A stretch of DNA of 42,478 nt from Chthoniobacter flavus (GTDB lineage: Bacteria; Verrucomicrobiota; Verrucomicrobiia; Chthoniobacterales; Terrimicrobiaceae). Shown piece after piece: positions 28,127 to 37,105 of this stretch. A program made the position numbers and the translations under genes. The stretch's first letter is position 1; each line of letters starts with the position of its first letter. The notes beneath the pieces are model-generated. The model did not search any database and had not been told where the DNA came from. It saw nothing but the letters and a program-made list of their open reading frames with translations. The stretch is taken from positions 1 to 42,478 of the forward strand of contig CAMCXK010000024.1 in the NCBI GenBank assembly GCA_945883435.1, given 5' to 3'.

Positions 28127-28183
28127 GTCACTTTGTCTCAAAGTGGATGAAGAGTGCGCCATAAAAGGCGTCACAATGTCTCA
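28127..28183. promoter_or_regulatory. Direct repeats and palindrome upstream of dnaK
   Basis: GTCACTTTGTCTCA (28127-28140) and GTCACAATGTCTCA (28170-28183) differ at two of 14 positions, with 43 bp between starts. The first lies in a perfect palindrome CACTTTG-TCT-CAAAGTG (28129-28145). They sit in the only gap from which dnaK could be transcribed, so they are candidate operators for heat-shock control. No known operator name fits. Confidence 0.45.
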
Positions 28184-28190
28184 GATAGGG

Positions 28191-29591
28191 TCAGCGACTG
28201 CCAGCGGATTTGAACAGGGCGAGGGTGAGGTCGCGGGAGGCGGCGTGATCAACGATGGGCGGTGGATAGTCGCGGGCGAGACGGGTGCCCGGGGCGGGAG
28301 GTTCGCACAATCGCTTGGCTGGAACGTCTCGCAATGCGGGAATCCATTTTTTGATATAGGCCGCGTCGGGATCGTAGCGGAGGGTCTGGCTCCAGGGATT
28401 TTGGATGCGGAAGTAGGGGGCGGCGTCGGCGCCTGTGCCTGCGCTCCATTGCCAACCTCCGTTGTTGCTGGCGATTTCACCGTCCATGAGAAACTGCATG
28501 AAGTGGCGTTCGCCGAGTCTCCAATCGAGATGCAGATCCTTGGTCAGGAACATGGCGGTGATCATGCGGCAGCGATTGTGCATGAATCCGGTTTCGCGCA
28601 ATTCGCGCATGGCGGCGTCCACGATCGGGAATCCGGTTTCGCCATGGGCCCAGGCGTCCAGGCCGCGGAGGTCGCCCGGCCATGTCATGCCGCGGAATTT
28701 TGGATTGAATTCGAGTTCCAGCACCGAGGGAAAATTCCAGAGGATCTGCATGTAAAACTCCCGCCAAACGATCTCGGCGATGAATTTCATGAGGCTTCCG
28801 CGGCCGGTGGCATCGGCTTGGTCGGCGGCGTCGAGGCATTTGCGATGGACTTCGCGGGGCGAGAGCAAGCCGAAGCGCAGGTCTTGGGAAAGGCGCGAAG
28901 TGCCTGGCACGGATGGCAAATCACGGGTGTCGGCATAGTGAAGCGACCGGCGCGCGACAAAATCCTTCAAGCGTTCGCGGGCCGCTTTTTCCCCGCCGGG
29001 AAGCAGTCCTCCACCGGCCGGGGGAAGGTTCCAGCGTGACAGGTCCGGCAGCTCGAGCGAAGCCGTTTCAGGAATGGCGGGGAGGGTTTTCACCGCAGGC
29101 AAGACCGGCGGTTTGGAAAGCTTGGCCCAAGCGCGCGAGTAGGGTGTGAAAACACGGAAGGGCTCTCCTGCTCCGGTCAGGACCTCTTGGCGCTCATGAA
29201 TCGCCACATCCTTGAACGCGCGGCAGTGCAGGCCCTCCTGCGCAGCGGCCTTGGTCAGGCGTTCCTCGACGCTTCGTCCCCAAGGATCCGGGTCGCGGTT
29301 GAAAAAAATCTCGGTCGCAGCCGTCTCTTTGGCCAATCGGCAAAGTTCCTCGACCGCATCGCCCTCGCGCAGGATCAGGCGTGCTCCAATTGCGCGCAGG
29401 TTGGCATCCAAAGATCGCAAGCAGTCGCACAAAAACGACTGGCGGTTCGCCCCGGTCCACGCGTGGCTGGTGGTCCACTTCGAGAGGATAAAAACGGGAA
29501 TAACCCGCGCGCCGCCTTGGGAGGCGGCATGGAGGGCGGTATTGTCGGTGAGGCGGAGGTCGCGACGGAACCAGTGGATGACAGTGTGCAC
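28191..29591 (-). CDS. phrB: Deoxyribodipyrimidine photolyase (class I type)
   Basis: 466 aa from the GTG at 29591 (VHTVIHWFRRDLRL); a TTG at 29636 would add 15 residues that do not fit the family. The N-terminal alpha/beta antenna domain (WFRRDLRLTDNTAL) is followed by the FAD domain with RFGLLSPREVH, TGFPIVDAAMRELRETGF, HNRCRMITAMFL and NNGGWQWSAGTGADAAPYFR. The enzyme splits cyclobutane pyrimidine dimers with blue light. It stands alone, divergent from the DUF485/actP pair, and ends just before the dnaK promoter region. Confidence 0.94.
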   Translation of the reverse strand: MHTVIHWFRRDLRLTDNTALHAASQGGARVIPVFILSKWTTSHAWTGANRQSFLCDCLRSLDANLRAIGARLILREGDAVEELCRLAKETAATEIFFNRDPDPWGRSVEERLTKAAAQEGLHCRAFKDVAIHERQEVLTGAGEPFRVFTPYSRAWAKLSKPPVLPAVKTLPAIPETASLELPDLSRWNLPPAGGGLLPGGEKAARERLKDFVARRSLHYADTRDLPSVPGTSRLSQDLRFGLLSPREVHRKCLDAADQADATGRGSLMKFIAEIVWREFYMQILWNFPSVLELEFNPKFRGMTWPGDLRGLDAWAHGETGFPIVDAAMRELRETGFMHNRCRMITAMFLTKDLHLDWRLGERHFMQFLMDGEIASNNGGWQWSAGTGADAAPYFRIQNPWSQTLRYDPDAAYIKKWIPALRDVPAKRLCEPPAPGTRLARDYPPPIVDHAASRDLTLALFKSAGSR

Positions 29592-29655
29592 GTTTCTGGA
29601 GTGGCAGGGTCTTGACCGCTCGACAAGCGGAACCAATTCAATCTACATCTTTCCC

Positions 29656-29997
29656 ATGAGCAACCCCAGCGCCGCCCCCGAGCCCCCGAGCCCCGATTGG
29701 AATGCCATCGCCCGAGACCCCGCATTTTCCGTGCTGGTCCGTCGAAAGCTGAGGCTCGTCGTTCCCGCCACCGTCTTTTTTCTCATCTACTACTTTGCCC
29801 TGCCCGTGGGCGTGGGCTGGTTTCCGGAGTTGATGAACCGCAAGGTCTGGGGCGATGCGAATCTGGCATATCTTTTTGCGTTGTCCCAGTTCGGCATGGC
29901 GTGGCTCTTGGCACTGGTTTACGTGCTTGCCGCCAGTGGATGGGACCGCGCGGAACGCGCTTTGCTCGAAAAATTCGGCCACGGGGAGGGACACTGA
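29656..29997 (+). CDS. DUF485 small membrane protein
   Basis: 113 aa from the ATG at 29656. A Pro-rich N-terminus is followed by two membrane helices (about 35-55 and 75-95) and a charged tail. The motif DPAFSVLVRRKLRLVVPATVFFL is typical of DUF485 (YjcH-like) proteins, which nearly always sit directly before an ActP-type symporter and probably act with it. Here actP starts 2 bp later. Confidence 0.88.
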   Translation: MSNPSAAPEPPSPDWNAIARDPAFSVLVRRKLRLVVPATVFFLIYYFALPVGVGWFPELMNRKVWGDANLAYLFALSQFGMAWLLALVYVLAASGWDRAERALLEKFGHGEGH

Positions 29998-29999
29998 CC

Positions 30000-31583
30000 A
30001 TGACCACAGCACTTTTTGCGGCAGCCGCTGTTCAGGACCGCACGGCCCTCTGGATGTTTTTAGCCTTCGTTGCGGCGACCTTGGTCATCACGTATTTCAG
30101 CGCCCGCCGCTCCTCCGGGGCGAGTGCCTACTTCGCCGCCGGGCGCCGCATCACAGGCTGGCAAAACGGCCTGGCGGTCGCGGGCGATTACATGAGCGCC
30201 GCCAGCTTCCTCGGCATTGCGGGGATGATCGCCACCAATGGGTATGACGGATTCATGTATTCCGTCGGCTTTCTGGTGGCCTATCTCACGGTTCTTTACA
30301 TCGTTGCGGAGCCGTTGCGAAATGCCGGAAAATACACGATGGCGGATGTGCTCGCCTACCGCCTGCGACCCCGCCCAGTGCGCGCGGCGGCCTCGGTGAG
30401 CACATTGACGGTTTCGATTTTTTACATGATCGCGCAGATGGTCGGTGCCGGGGTGCTGGTGCGCCAGTTGATACCAGGGGTGTCTTACGAAGTCGCGGTG
30501 GTTGGCGTGGGCGTGCTCATGGTGGTGTATGTGGTCTTCGGCGGCATGCTGGCGACAACCTGGGTGCAGATCATCAAAGCCGTGCTTCTGGTGAGCGGCA
30601 GCCTTTTCCTGAGCGTTCTGGTGCTGCAACAATACCAGTTCGACCTCGGGCGCTTCTTCTCATCCCTCACGGCCATCGAATCGACCGGTCCGAACGGGGA
30701 AAAAATCGTGCGCAACTTCCTGACCCCCGGCCTGGTGTTCACGAATCCGTGGGACCAGATCTCGCTCGGCATGGCGCTGATGCTCGGGACCGCCGGTCTT
30801 CCGCACATTCTGATCCGCTTCTACACAGTGCCGGATGCGAAAACCGCGCGCGCCAGCGTGGTTTGGGCGATGGTAATCATCGGGCTGTTTTACATCATGA
30901 CGACGTTCTTCGGATTCGGCGCGGCCAGCCTCCTGGGGCCCGACTACGTGTTGAGCCATGGCGGCACGAACATGGCTGCTCCGGAACTGGCCCGCAAGCT
31001 GGGCGGAGAGGTGTTTTTCGCGTTTATCAGCGCGGTGGCGTTTGCCACAATTCTGGCCGTGGTGGCGGGGTTGACGATCAGCGCCAGCACAAGTTTTGCG
31101 CATGATTTTTTTACGAATGTCATTCACCACGGCAAGGAGCACCGGCCTGGCGAGGAGGTGCTGGTGGCGAGGATCACCGCTTTTGCCGTCGGAGCCCTCT
31201 CCATCATCATCGCCATCGTGCTGGGACCGGGTGTGAATGTGGCCTTCCTTGTCGGCCTGGCATTTGCGGTCGCTGCCAGCGCGAACCTCCCGGTGTTGGT
31301 GTTTTCGATCTTTTGGAAGCGTTTCAATACGGCGGGAGCCGTTGCCGGACTTTCCACCGGGTTGGTGGCCAGCATTCTCCTGATCGCCGTCGGTCCCGAT
31401 TTCCTGAAAGACCAAGCCCTGTTCCCGCTTAAAAATCCGGCCTTGCTCAGCATTCCGATCGGGTTTGCCGGTGCCATCCTGGGAACTCTCTTTTCAAAGG
31501 AAATTCCATCCGAGGACAAATTCACCGAACTCACGGTGCGGGCGAATACTGGTCTTGGCGCGGAGAAGGCCACCGAGCATTGA
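30000..31583 (+). CDS. actP: ActP-type cation/acetate symporter (SSS family)
   Basis: 527 aa from the ATG at 30000. It has about 13 membrane helices and the SSS-family pattern: AAGRRITGWQNGLAVAGDYM near residue 40, then FLGIAGMIATNGYDG, FGGMLATTWVQIIKA and GLPHILIRFYTVPDA. These fit the acetate/glycolate permease branch. It takes up small carboxylates with a cation. The DUF485 gene before it and the tight spacing support the pairing. It is followed by a 217-bp gap with a sigma-54-type promoter for the next gene. Confidence 0.92.
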   Translation: MTTALFAAAAVQDRTALWMFLAFVAATLVITYFSARRSSGASAYFAAGRRITGWQNGLAVAGDYMSAASFLGIAGMIATNGYDGFMYSVGFLVAYLTVLYIVAEPLRNAGKYTMADVLAYRLRPRPVRAAASVSTLTVSIFYMIAQMVGAGVLVRQLIPGVSYEVAVVGVGVLMVVYVVFGGMLATTWVQIIKAVLLVSGSLFLSVLVLQQYQFDLGRFFSSLTAIESTGPNGEKIVRNFLTPGLVFTNPWDQISLGMALMLGTAGLPHILIRFYTVPDAKTARASVVWAMVIIGLFYIMTTFFGFGAASLLGPDYVLSHGGTNMAAPELARKLGGEVFFAFISAVAFATILAVVAGLTISASTSFAHDFFTNVIHHGKEHRPGEEVLVARITAFAVGALSIIIAIVLGPGVNVAFLVGLAFAVAASANLPVLVFSIFWKRFNTAGAVAGLSTGLVASILLIAVGPDFLKDQALFPLKNPALLSIPIGFAGAILGTLFSKEIPSEDKFTELTVRANTGLGAEKATEH

Positions 31584-31689
31584 CGGGGCGCTGTGGAATT
31601 TCGATCTTTTCCTCGGTGAACGCATGGCGATTTTTAGGCAGTGCGGTTGGTGGGCGAGGTCGCTTATCTCAAAATTAAGGGTTTACAAC

Positions 31690-31708
31690 TTGGCACGCCC
31701 TGTGCTTT
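31690..31708 (+). promoter_or_regulatory. Sigma-54-type promoter (-24/-12)
   Basis: TTGGCACGCCCTGTGCTTT has the invariant GG (31692-31693) and GC (31704-31705) with exactly 10 bp between them, and TGGCACG is a full match to the -24 element. The -12 element GTGCTT differs by one base from TTGCT. A start of transcription near 31717 would give a roughly 85-nt leader before the outer-membrane gene. An activator-binding site was not identified. Confidence 0.72.
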
Positions 31709-31800
31709 ATCTGTGCCACGTCCATCGGAGTTTTCCGGAGGATGCCGAAGGGGAGGGTTTTGACCTGAAGCTTCGGAAAAACCATTAAACAAAAACATCC

Positions 31801-32640
31801 ATGAAAATTAAAAAATCCGTTGTCGCCTTCGCCAGCTTCGCCGCTGTTGCGATCGCTCCCCTGCAAGCCGGCACCAAGACCTTCAAAGAGGTCGTGGTCG
31901 TCGAGGAGGAACCCACCCCGTGGTATGGTGCCGCCTTGAGCACCGGCTACGACAGCCTCTACATGTTCCGCGGTTTGAACACGCTCCGCACAAACGGCTA
32001 CGGCAACGGTCTCTGGTGGACCGATGCCAGTTTTACCTGGAATATAACCGATGTGGACACGCTCACCGTGGGCGGCTGGATGGCTTTCGGCATGGGCAAG
32101 GCGAGTTACCGCGAGTTCGATGGATATCTGAACTACGCGCGTTCGTTCGGCGATTTGACCGTGGGTCTGGGCTACATCTTTTACTATGTGTTCCCTCCCG
32201 GCGGCCAAGACTTTGCCAATGAGTTGAACGCCAAAGTAGCTTACGCGATCGATCTCGGATTCATGTCCTTGACACCGTCCGTGACCTACTTTTTCAACCT
32301 CGGCCCGGACAACGACACCGGTGCGGCCAATGGTCTTGTAAACACCGCAAGCAGTTTCTTGAACCTGCGTTTGGACGGCAGTGTGCCGGTTGTGGCTGAC
32401 GTGTTGTCGGTCGATCCGTGGATCGGTTTTGGGCTGAACTTCGGTTACAACCTCGACGGCGACCTCCAGCAATTTGATGGAGCCAACAACTTGGAGATCG
32501 GTGTCGCGCTGCCTTGGAAGATCAACGACGTCATCACTCTCTCCGGCTATGTGGCCTACAGCTACGCCTTCCAAGATCTGTATGGCATCACCCAGCCCAG
32601 CACCGTCTGGGGCGGCGGTAAAGTAACGTTCGCATTCTAA
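31801..32640 (+). CDS. Outer-membrane beta-barrel protein
   Basis: 279 aa. Residues 1-23 are a signal peptide (SFAAVAIAPLQAG). The mature protein alternates aromatic and small residues in short strands with repeated WYGAALSTGYDS- and GYIFYYVF-like segments, and it ends in Phe (VTFAF), the C-terminal signature of barrels assembled by BAM. About 10-12 strands fit the length. It resembles a class of small verrucomicrobial porin-like proteins of unknown substrate. A sigma-54-type promoter lies upstream and a strong terminator follows, so it is likely a single-gene unit. Being placed after actP may be chance. Confidence 0.82.
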   Translation: MKIKKSVVAFASFAAVAIAPLQAGTKTFKEVVVVEEEPTPWYGAALSTGYDSLYMFRGLNTLRTNGYGNGLWWTDASFTWNITDVDTLTVGGWMAFGMGKASYREFDGYLNYARSFGDLTVGLGYIFYYVFPPGGQDFANELNAKVAYAIDLGFMSLTPSVTYFFNLGPDNDTGAANGLVNTASSFLNLRLDGSVPVVADVLSVDPWIGFGLNFGYNLDGDLQQFDGANNLEIGVALPWKINDVITLSGYVAYSYAFQDLYGITQPSTVWGGGKVTFAF

Positions 32641-32662
32641 CAGACCACCAATCCTCAACCAT

Positions 32663-32697
32663 CCGGCGGGTTTGTCATGAACCCGCCGGTTTTTTTT
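32663..32697 (+). terminator. Rho-independent terminator of the outer-membrane gene
   Basis: CCGGCGGGTT (32663-32672) pairs with AACCCGCCGG (32680-32689) across a 7-nt loop and runs into eight T at 32690-32697. It begins 23 bp after the stop. Confidence 0.93.
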
Positions 32698-32960
32698 CGT
32701 CATCCTGCAACAACTCCCCAAGCGAGTCGCGAGAGTCACCGAATCCCCCGGATCGGCATGAGGCAAGCATGGCTTTTTACTTCTCCCGGCCACGCCCAGT
32801 CTGATGACTTGATCAGTCGATCAACGTGCCTTTGATCAATTTTGGGATGATGGTGTGACTTGCACTTGAAGATTCCACTCTTGTCCGGACTCGGCCGGAT
32901 GGAGGACCATGTATTGCAAAGCGATCTGGATTTTCACAGCCAGGCGCCCGCCGGGGAAGA
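32698..32960. other. Spacer with TTGATC palindromes
   Basis: No gene is seen. TTGATC-AGTC-GATCAA (32809-32824) and TTGATCAA (32832-32839) give three clustered TTGATC-type half-sites. They could be a regulator-binding site but no partner gene in the right orientation is close, as both neighbours end toward this spacer. Confidence 0.4.
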
Positions 32961-33515
32961 TCATATTCGCAGGCGGCGGGACCAGTCGATGAGTGCCTTC
33001 ATCTGCTGCTTGATGGTGCTTTTGATTTTCTCGTCCAGGAGGTCGCCCTCCGCGTTGAAAGCGCCTCCGTAAGACCGAGCGAAGACCTCGGGTTTGTTCA
33101 GTGGATGCAAATTCAGGTCGACGCAGACTTGGCGCAGGTGGTGTTGCGCACGCGAGCGGCCCATGCCCCCGCCGCTGCCCATGATGGCCATCGCCTTGCC
33201 ATCGAAAATTCTATTGTCCGCCACCTTGGAGGCCCAATCGATCATATTTTTCAGCGCCGGTGCGATCGAGTAGTTGTATTCAGGGCAAGCAAAAACGAAT
33301 GCATTGGCGTCAGCCATTTTGGCGAGGAGATCGACCACAATCTACGGCATTTCCTGCAAGTCGGCGGTGTAGAACGGCACAGCAACGAGGTTTAAGATTT
33401 CGAGCGAGTGGCCGCCGTCCGGGAGCAAGGTCTGCGCCGCCCGCAGAAGTCCGGTGTTGCAAGACACGCGGCGCAGGCTGCCCGATAGGCCAATGAGTTT
33501 TATGGGACTGGACAT
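32961..33515 (-). pseudogene. NADPH-dependent FMN reductase broken by an in-frame TAG
   Basis: From the ATG at 33515 (MSSPIKLIGLSGSLRRVSCNTGLLRA) the frame encodes a flavodoxin-fold reductase. It reads ...LQEMP, then TAG at 33344-33342, then continues in the same frame as IVVDLLAKMADANAFVFACPEYNYS to a normal C-terminus at 32961. Both halves are well conserved: the flavin loop GLSGSLRRVSCNTGLL, PEYNYSIAPALKNMIDWAS and MGSGGGMGRSRAQHHLRQ. About 183 residues are present besides the stop. One base change (for example CAG or AAG to TAG) explains the break. It may be a recent pseudogene, a sequencing error, or readthrough. Confidence 0.88.
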
Positions 33516-33798
33516 GACAAAAGGTATATTCAATCGAAGCCCCCAATAGCCGCCACACGCCTCCGAGACAATCGCCCTTTCGAAACTTTGCTTCAGTCTC
33601 AAACAAGGTGAGTGGATTCATGCCATCAAAAGCCGCACGGAAAAAGCTCCGTGAAGCGGGGATTTTTTCGTCCCATTTCGGAAAATGAAGCCAGCTTTGC
33701 GTGAAAGCAACCCGCAGTTATGAAGTTACAAGGATCGAGCGAGACAGATCAGTGTTCCGCTCTCCCCTTTCGACTTGTGCCAGGATCCGGGTGCGGGC
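33516..33798. other. Spacer between the broken reductase and nrdA
   Basis: No gene seen. A hairpin CACGGA-AAAAGC-TCCGTG near 33636-33653 is followed, on the plus strand, by GGATTTTTTCG. As the flanking genes lie on the minus strand it is a weak candidate for ending nrdA transcription. Confidence 0.4.
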
Positions 33799-36700
33799 TT
33801 ATTGGCAAGCCTCGCACTCGCCGCCGTTGCGCATGGCCTCGATCGAGCAGGCCAGTTTTTCCTCCGGGGTGAATTCGGATTTGGAGCCGGCAACGACGCC
33901 ACGCAGTTCCTTTTTCACGCTGGTGGTCGGGCCTTCGATGCTGGAGGCGCCCAGGGTGCGGAGGTAGTAGGTGGTTTTGAGGCCGGTGTGCCAAGCCCGG
34001 CGATACATGTGGCTGGCGATTTTCATGTCGGGTTCGCCGATAAAGAGGTTCACCGACTGGGATTGGTCGATCCACTTTTGCCGGCGGGCGGCGGCGTCGA
34101 TCACGAATTCGAACGGAATGGAAAACACCGTGCGGTGCTTCTCGCGGATGGCTGCCGGGATTTCCTCGATGTTGCCGAGTTCTCCTTCGAAATACTTGAT
34201 TTGTTCCAGCATGCGGGCGTTCCACAAGCCGATCTTTTTAAGGTCGCGGACGAGCTCGGTGCTCAGAATGGTGAATTTCCCGCCAAGGTTTTCCTTCGCA
34301 TAGAGATTCTTGTAGTTCGGTTCGATGCAGGGAGTGGTGCCCATGATGTTCGAGATGGTTGCCGTGGGGGCGATAGCGAGCACATTGGAGTTGCGCATGC
34401 CTTGGCGCTGGATTTTTTCGCGGATGGGCGACCAGTCCATGCGGCCTCCACGGGGCACGTCAATTTTCACACCGCGTTCGCGTTCCAGCAGGTCCACCGT
34501 GTCTTGAGGGAGAAGGCCTCGGTCCCACTTCGAACCGCGGTAGCTGGAGTAGACACCCCTTTCGGCGGCGAGGTCGCTGGAGGCGGCATAGGCGTAGTAG
34601 GCAATCGCCTCCATGAACTCGTCGTTGAAGTCCACGGCTTCGGGGCAGGCAAAGCCGAGTCCGCGCTTGAAAAGGGCGTTTTGAAGCCCCATGACGCCGA
34701 GTCCGATCGGGCGGTGGCGGGTGTTCGAGCGCTTGGCGGCCTCGGTCGGGTAAAAATTGATGTCAATGACGTTGTCGAGGGCGCGGATGGCCACGGCGAT
34801 GGTGTCGCGGAGCATGTCGTGGTCGAGGGATCCGTCGGCGCGGAGGTGGGTGTCGAGCACGACCGAACCCAGGTTGCACACGGCGGTTTCATCCTCGCTG
34901 GTGTTGAGGGTGATTTCGGTGCAGAGGTTCGACGAATGGATTACTCCAGCATGGTCTTGCGGGCTGCGGAGGTTGCAGGGATCCTTGAAAGTGATCCACG
35001 GGTGGCCGGTCTCGAGGAGCATTTTGAGCATTTGCTTCCAGAGGTCGATGGCGGGGATTTCACGGCTGTTGATCTTGCCTTGGCGGGCGAGTTCCTCGTA
35101 GTGGACGTAGCGTTCCTCGAATTTGCGTCCGTAGGCATCGTGGAGGTCCGGCACCTCGTTGGTGCGGAAAAGGGTCCAGTTTTCCCGGGCCTCCATGCGT
35201 TTCATAAAAAGGTCGGGAACCCAGTTGGCGGTGTTCAGGTCATGCGTGCGGCGGCGGTCGTCACCGGTGTTGCGGCGGAGTTCGAGAAAATCCTCGAGGT
35301 CGTTGTGCCAGGTCTCCAGATAGGCACAACCCGAGCCACGGCGCTTGCCGCCTTGGTTCACGGCCACGAGCTGGTCATTGTGGAGTTTGAGGAACGGGAT
35401 CACGCCCTGGCTTTCGCCATTGGTGCCCTTGATATAGCTGCCCGTGCCGCGAACCGCCGTCCAGGATCCCCCGAGACCCCCGGCCCATTTGGAAAGATAG
35501 GCGTTCTCCGCAATGCCGCGCTGCATGATCGACTCGATCGAGTCGTCCACCTTGTAGAGATAGCAGCTGGAAAGCTGGCTGTGCAGGGTGCCGGAATTGA
35601 ACAGGGTGGGTGTGCTCGAGCAGAAGCGGCGGCTTTTGTAAAGGTTGTAAAGCCGGACTACCCAGTCCTCGCGGTGGCCGGGCTCCTCGATGAAAAGGCC
35701 CATGGCCACGCGCATCCAGAAAAATTGAGGGGTTTCGAGGCGGCGGGAGGGTTTGCGCGTTTTGTCAACGATGAGGTAGCGGTCGTAAAGCGTCTGGATG
35801 CCAAGGTGGTCGAAGTCCATGTCGGCGGTGGGGTCCAGGGCCTCGGCGAGTTGGTCGAGGTCGTAGCCGAGAAGCTTTGGCGACAGGCGCTCGATCCCGA
35901 CAGCGGTGCGCAGATAGGACTTGAAGGCTTTCCGGTGGGCGTCGCGGAGCGTTTCGATCCCGTCGCGGGCGATCCGCCAATCGAGGACCTCCTCGTAAAT
36001 ATAGGACAGGAGGATGCGGGCTGCGAACTTGGCGAAATCGGCATCCCGTTCGATCAGCGTGCGTGCGTTCAGAACCACGGTGTTCTTCAGAATGTCCTCG
36101 CTCACCTCGGTGGCCAGCGACCGGCGTAGCTCGCGCTCGATCTGAACGGCATCCATGTTCAGGTCGAGGCCGATCATGGCGAATTGGATGCGCTTGCGCA
36201 GCTCGCTCCCGTCCCAGAGAACGTTCTGGCCATCCCGCTGCGTGACCATGATGAGCGATTCCTGGATGTCCTGGGTCTCGATCGCGGCTTCGGTGGCGGC
36301 CGTGTGCTCGCGCAGGCTGGAGCGCTGGGCTCGGTAGAGAATGTAGCTCTCGGCAACCTTGTAGAAGCCCTGCCGCATGAGTTCCTCTTGCACGAGGTCC
36401 TGCACGTCTTCGATGTGGACGAAGGCCGATTCGCGGGCGAGAACTTTGTCGGTCACGCCGCGGGCGATGGATGCCGCGGCGTCGGCATTTTCCTTCATCG
36501 ACAGAAACGCCCGTCGGCATGCCGACTCGATTTTCGATTCCATCCAGGGAACCACGGTGCCATTGCGGCGGATCAAGCGCACATTCACCGGTTCGCTGGG
36601 CATGGGCAGCGAGGCATTGGGTCCCATCGAGCGGATCGAGCGCTTGAACACGAGGCTTTTTGCCACATCGTGGGCGTCGTTTTCGATGAGGGCCTTTTCG

Positions 36701-37062
36701 ATCAAGAGCGAGAGGTCGTGCTCGGAAAGGCGAAGTGAACCGGTGCGCTGGGCTTTCTCGGCCAGGCTGGTGGCCACCGAGTGGGCGACGTTGGCCACAA
36801 ACCCGCGGTTTTGCTCGTTGAAGATGTTTTTCTCCTCCCGCGAGAGAAGCAGGTCGGTGAGCGCGGCGCCGATTTCGTCGGCGACATCGGAGAGGTCGAA
36901 AAGGTCCTCCTCGCCCGAGTGGCGTGTCACGGTGATGCCGTCGAGCGGGTGGGCCGGCGAGGCGATCGCCTCGCGCCAGGAAAAGTCGGGCTTCTGTTCG
37001 CGGGGAGTGGTGACAAGGCGCTTGAGCGCCAGATCTTCATCAAGGGTCAGGTTGCGGGGCAT
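33799..37062 (-). CDS. nrdA: Ribonucleoside-diphosphate reductase, alpha subunit (long, chlamydia-like)
   Basis: 1087 aa, far above the about 760 of the E. coli form because of an extended N-terminus. Residues 40-150 look like a degenerate ATP-cone. Residues 155-245 (VRLIRRNGTVVPWMESKI) and 250-350 (MVTQRDGQNVLWDGSELRK) are ATP-cones, so control by ATP/dATP is likely. The catalytic part has LSSCYLYKVDD (first redox Cys), NLCTEI, ETAVCNLGSVVL (second redox Cys), TTYYLRTLGA (the Tyr pair of the radical path) and the C-terminal CEAC (1083-1086). It reduces ribonucleoside diphosphates to supply DNA precursors. It follows nrdB by 43 bp. Multiple N-terminal cones are known in chlamydial NrdA. Confidence 0.95.
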   Translation of the reverse strand: MPRNLTLDEDLALKRLVTTPREQKPDFSWREAIASPAHPLDGITVTRHSGEEDLFDLSDVADEIGAALTDLLLSREEKNIFNEQNRGFVANVAHSVATSLAEKAQRTGSLRLSEHDLSLLIEKALIENDAHDVAKSLVFKRSIRSMGPNASLPMPSEPVNVRLIRRNGTVVPWMESKIESACRRAFLSMKENADAAASIARGVTDKVLARESAFVHIEDVQDLVQEELMRQGFYKVAESYILYRAQRSSLREHTAATEAAIETQDIQESLIMVTQRDGQNVLWDGSELRKRIQFAMIGLDLNMDAVQIERELRRSLATEVSEDILKNTVVLNARTLIERDADFAKFAARILLSYIYEEVLDWRIARDGIETLRDAHRKAFKSYLRTAVGIERLSPKLLGYDLDQLAEALDPTADMDFDHLGIQTLYDRYLIVDKTRKPSRRLETPQFFWMRVAMGLFIEEPGHREDWVVRLYNLYKSRRFCSSTPTLFNSGTLHSQLSSCYLYKVDDSIESIMQRGIAENAYLSKWAGGLGGSWTAVRGTGSYIKGTNGESQGVIPFLKLHNDQLVAVNQGGKRRGSGCAYLETWHNDLEDFLELRRNTGDDRRRTHDLNTANWVPDLFMKRMEARENWTLFRTNEVPDLHDAYGRKFEERYVHYEELARQGKINSREIPAIDLWKQMLKMLLETGHPWITFKDPCNLRSPQDHAGVIHSSNLCTEITLNTSEDETAVCNLGSVVLDTHLRADGSLDHDMLRDTIAVAIRALDNVIDINFYPTEAAKRSNTRHRPIGLGVMGLQNALFKRGLGFACPEAVDFNDEFMEAIAYYAYAASSDLAAERGVYSSYRGSKWDRGLLPQDTVDLLERERGVKIDVPRGGRMDWSPIREKIQRQGMRNSNVLAIAPTATISNIMGTTPCIEPNYKNLYAKENLGGKFTILSTELVRDLKKIGLWNARMLEQIKYFEGELGNIEEIPAAIREKHRTVFSIPFEFVIDAAARRQKWIDQSQSVNLFIGEPDMKIASHMYRRAWHTGLKTTYYLRTLGASSIEGPTTSVKKELRGVVAGSKSEFTPEEKLACSIEAMRNGGECEACQ

Positions 37063-37105
37063 GGCGTGTGGGTCGGGTAAAAAAGCGGGTTCCAGGGGGT
37101 GGTTT

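Noticed and set aside
32809-32839. Operator controlling a neighbouring gene
   Set aside because: The TTGATC palindromes lie between two genes that both end here, so no promoter use is apparent; kept only as a described spacer.
33775-36129. 784-aa open frame opposite nrdA
   Set aside because: Shadow of nrdA third-position GC bias; no recognisable domain.
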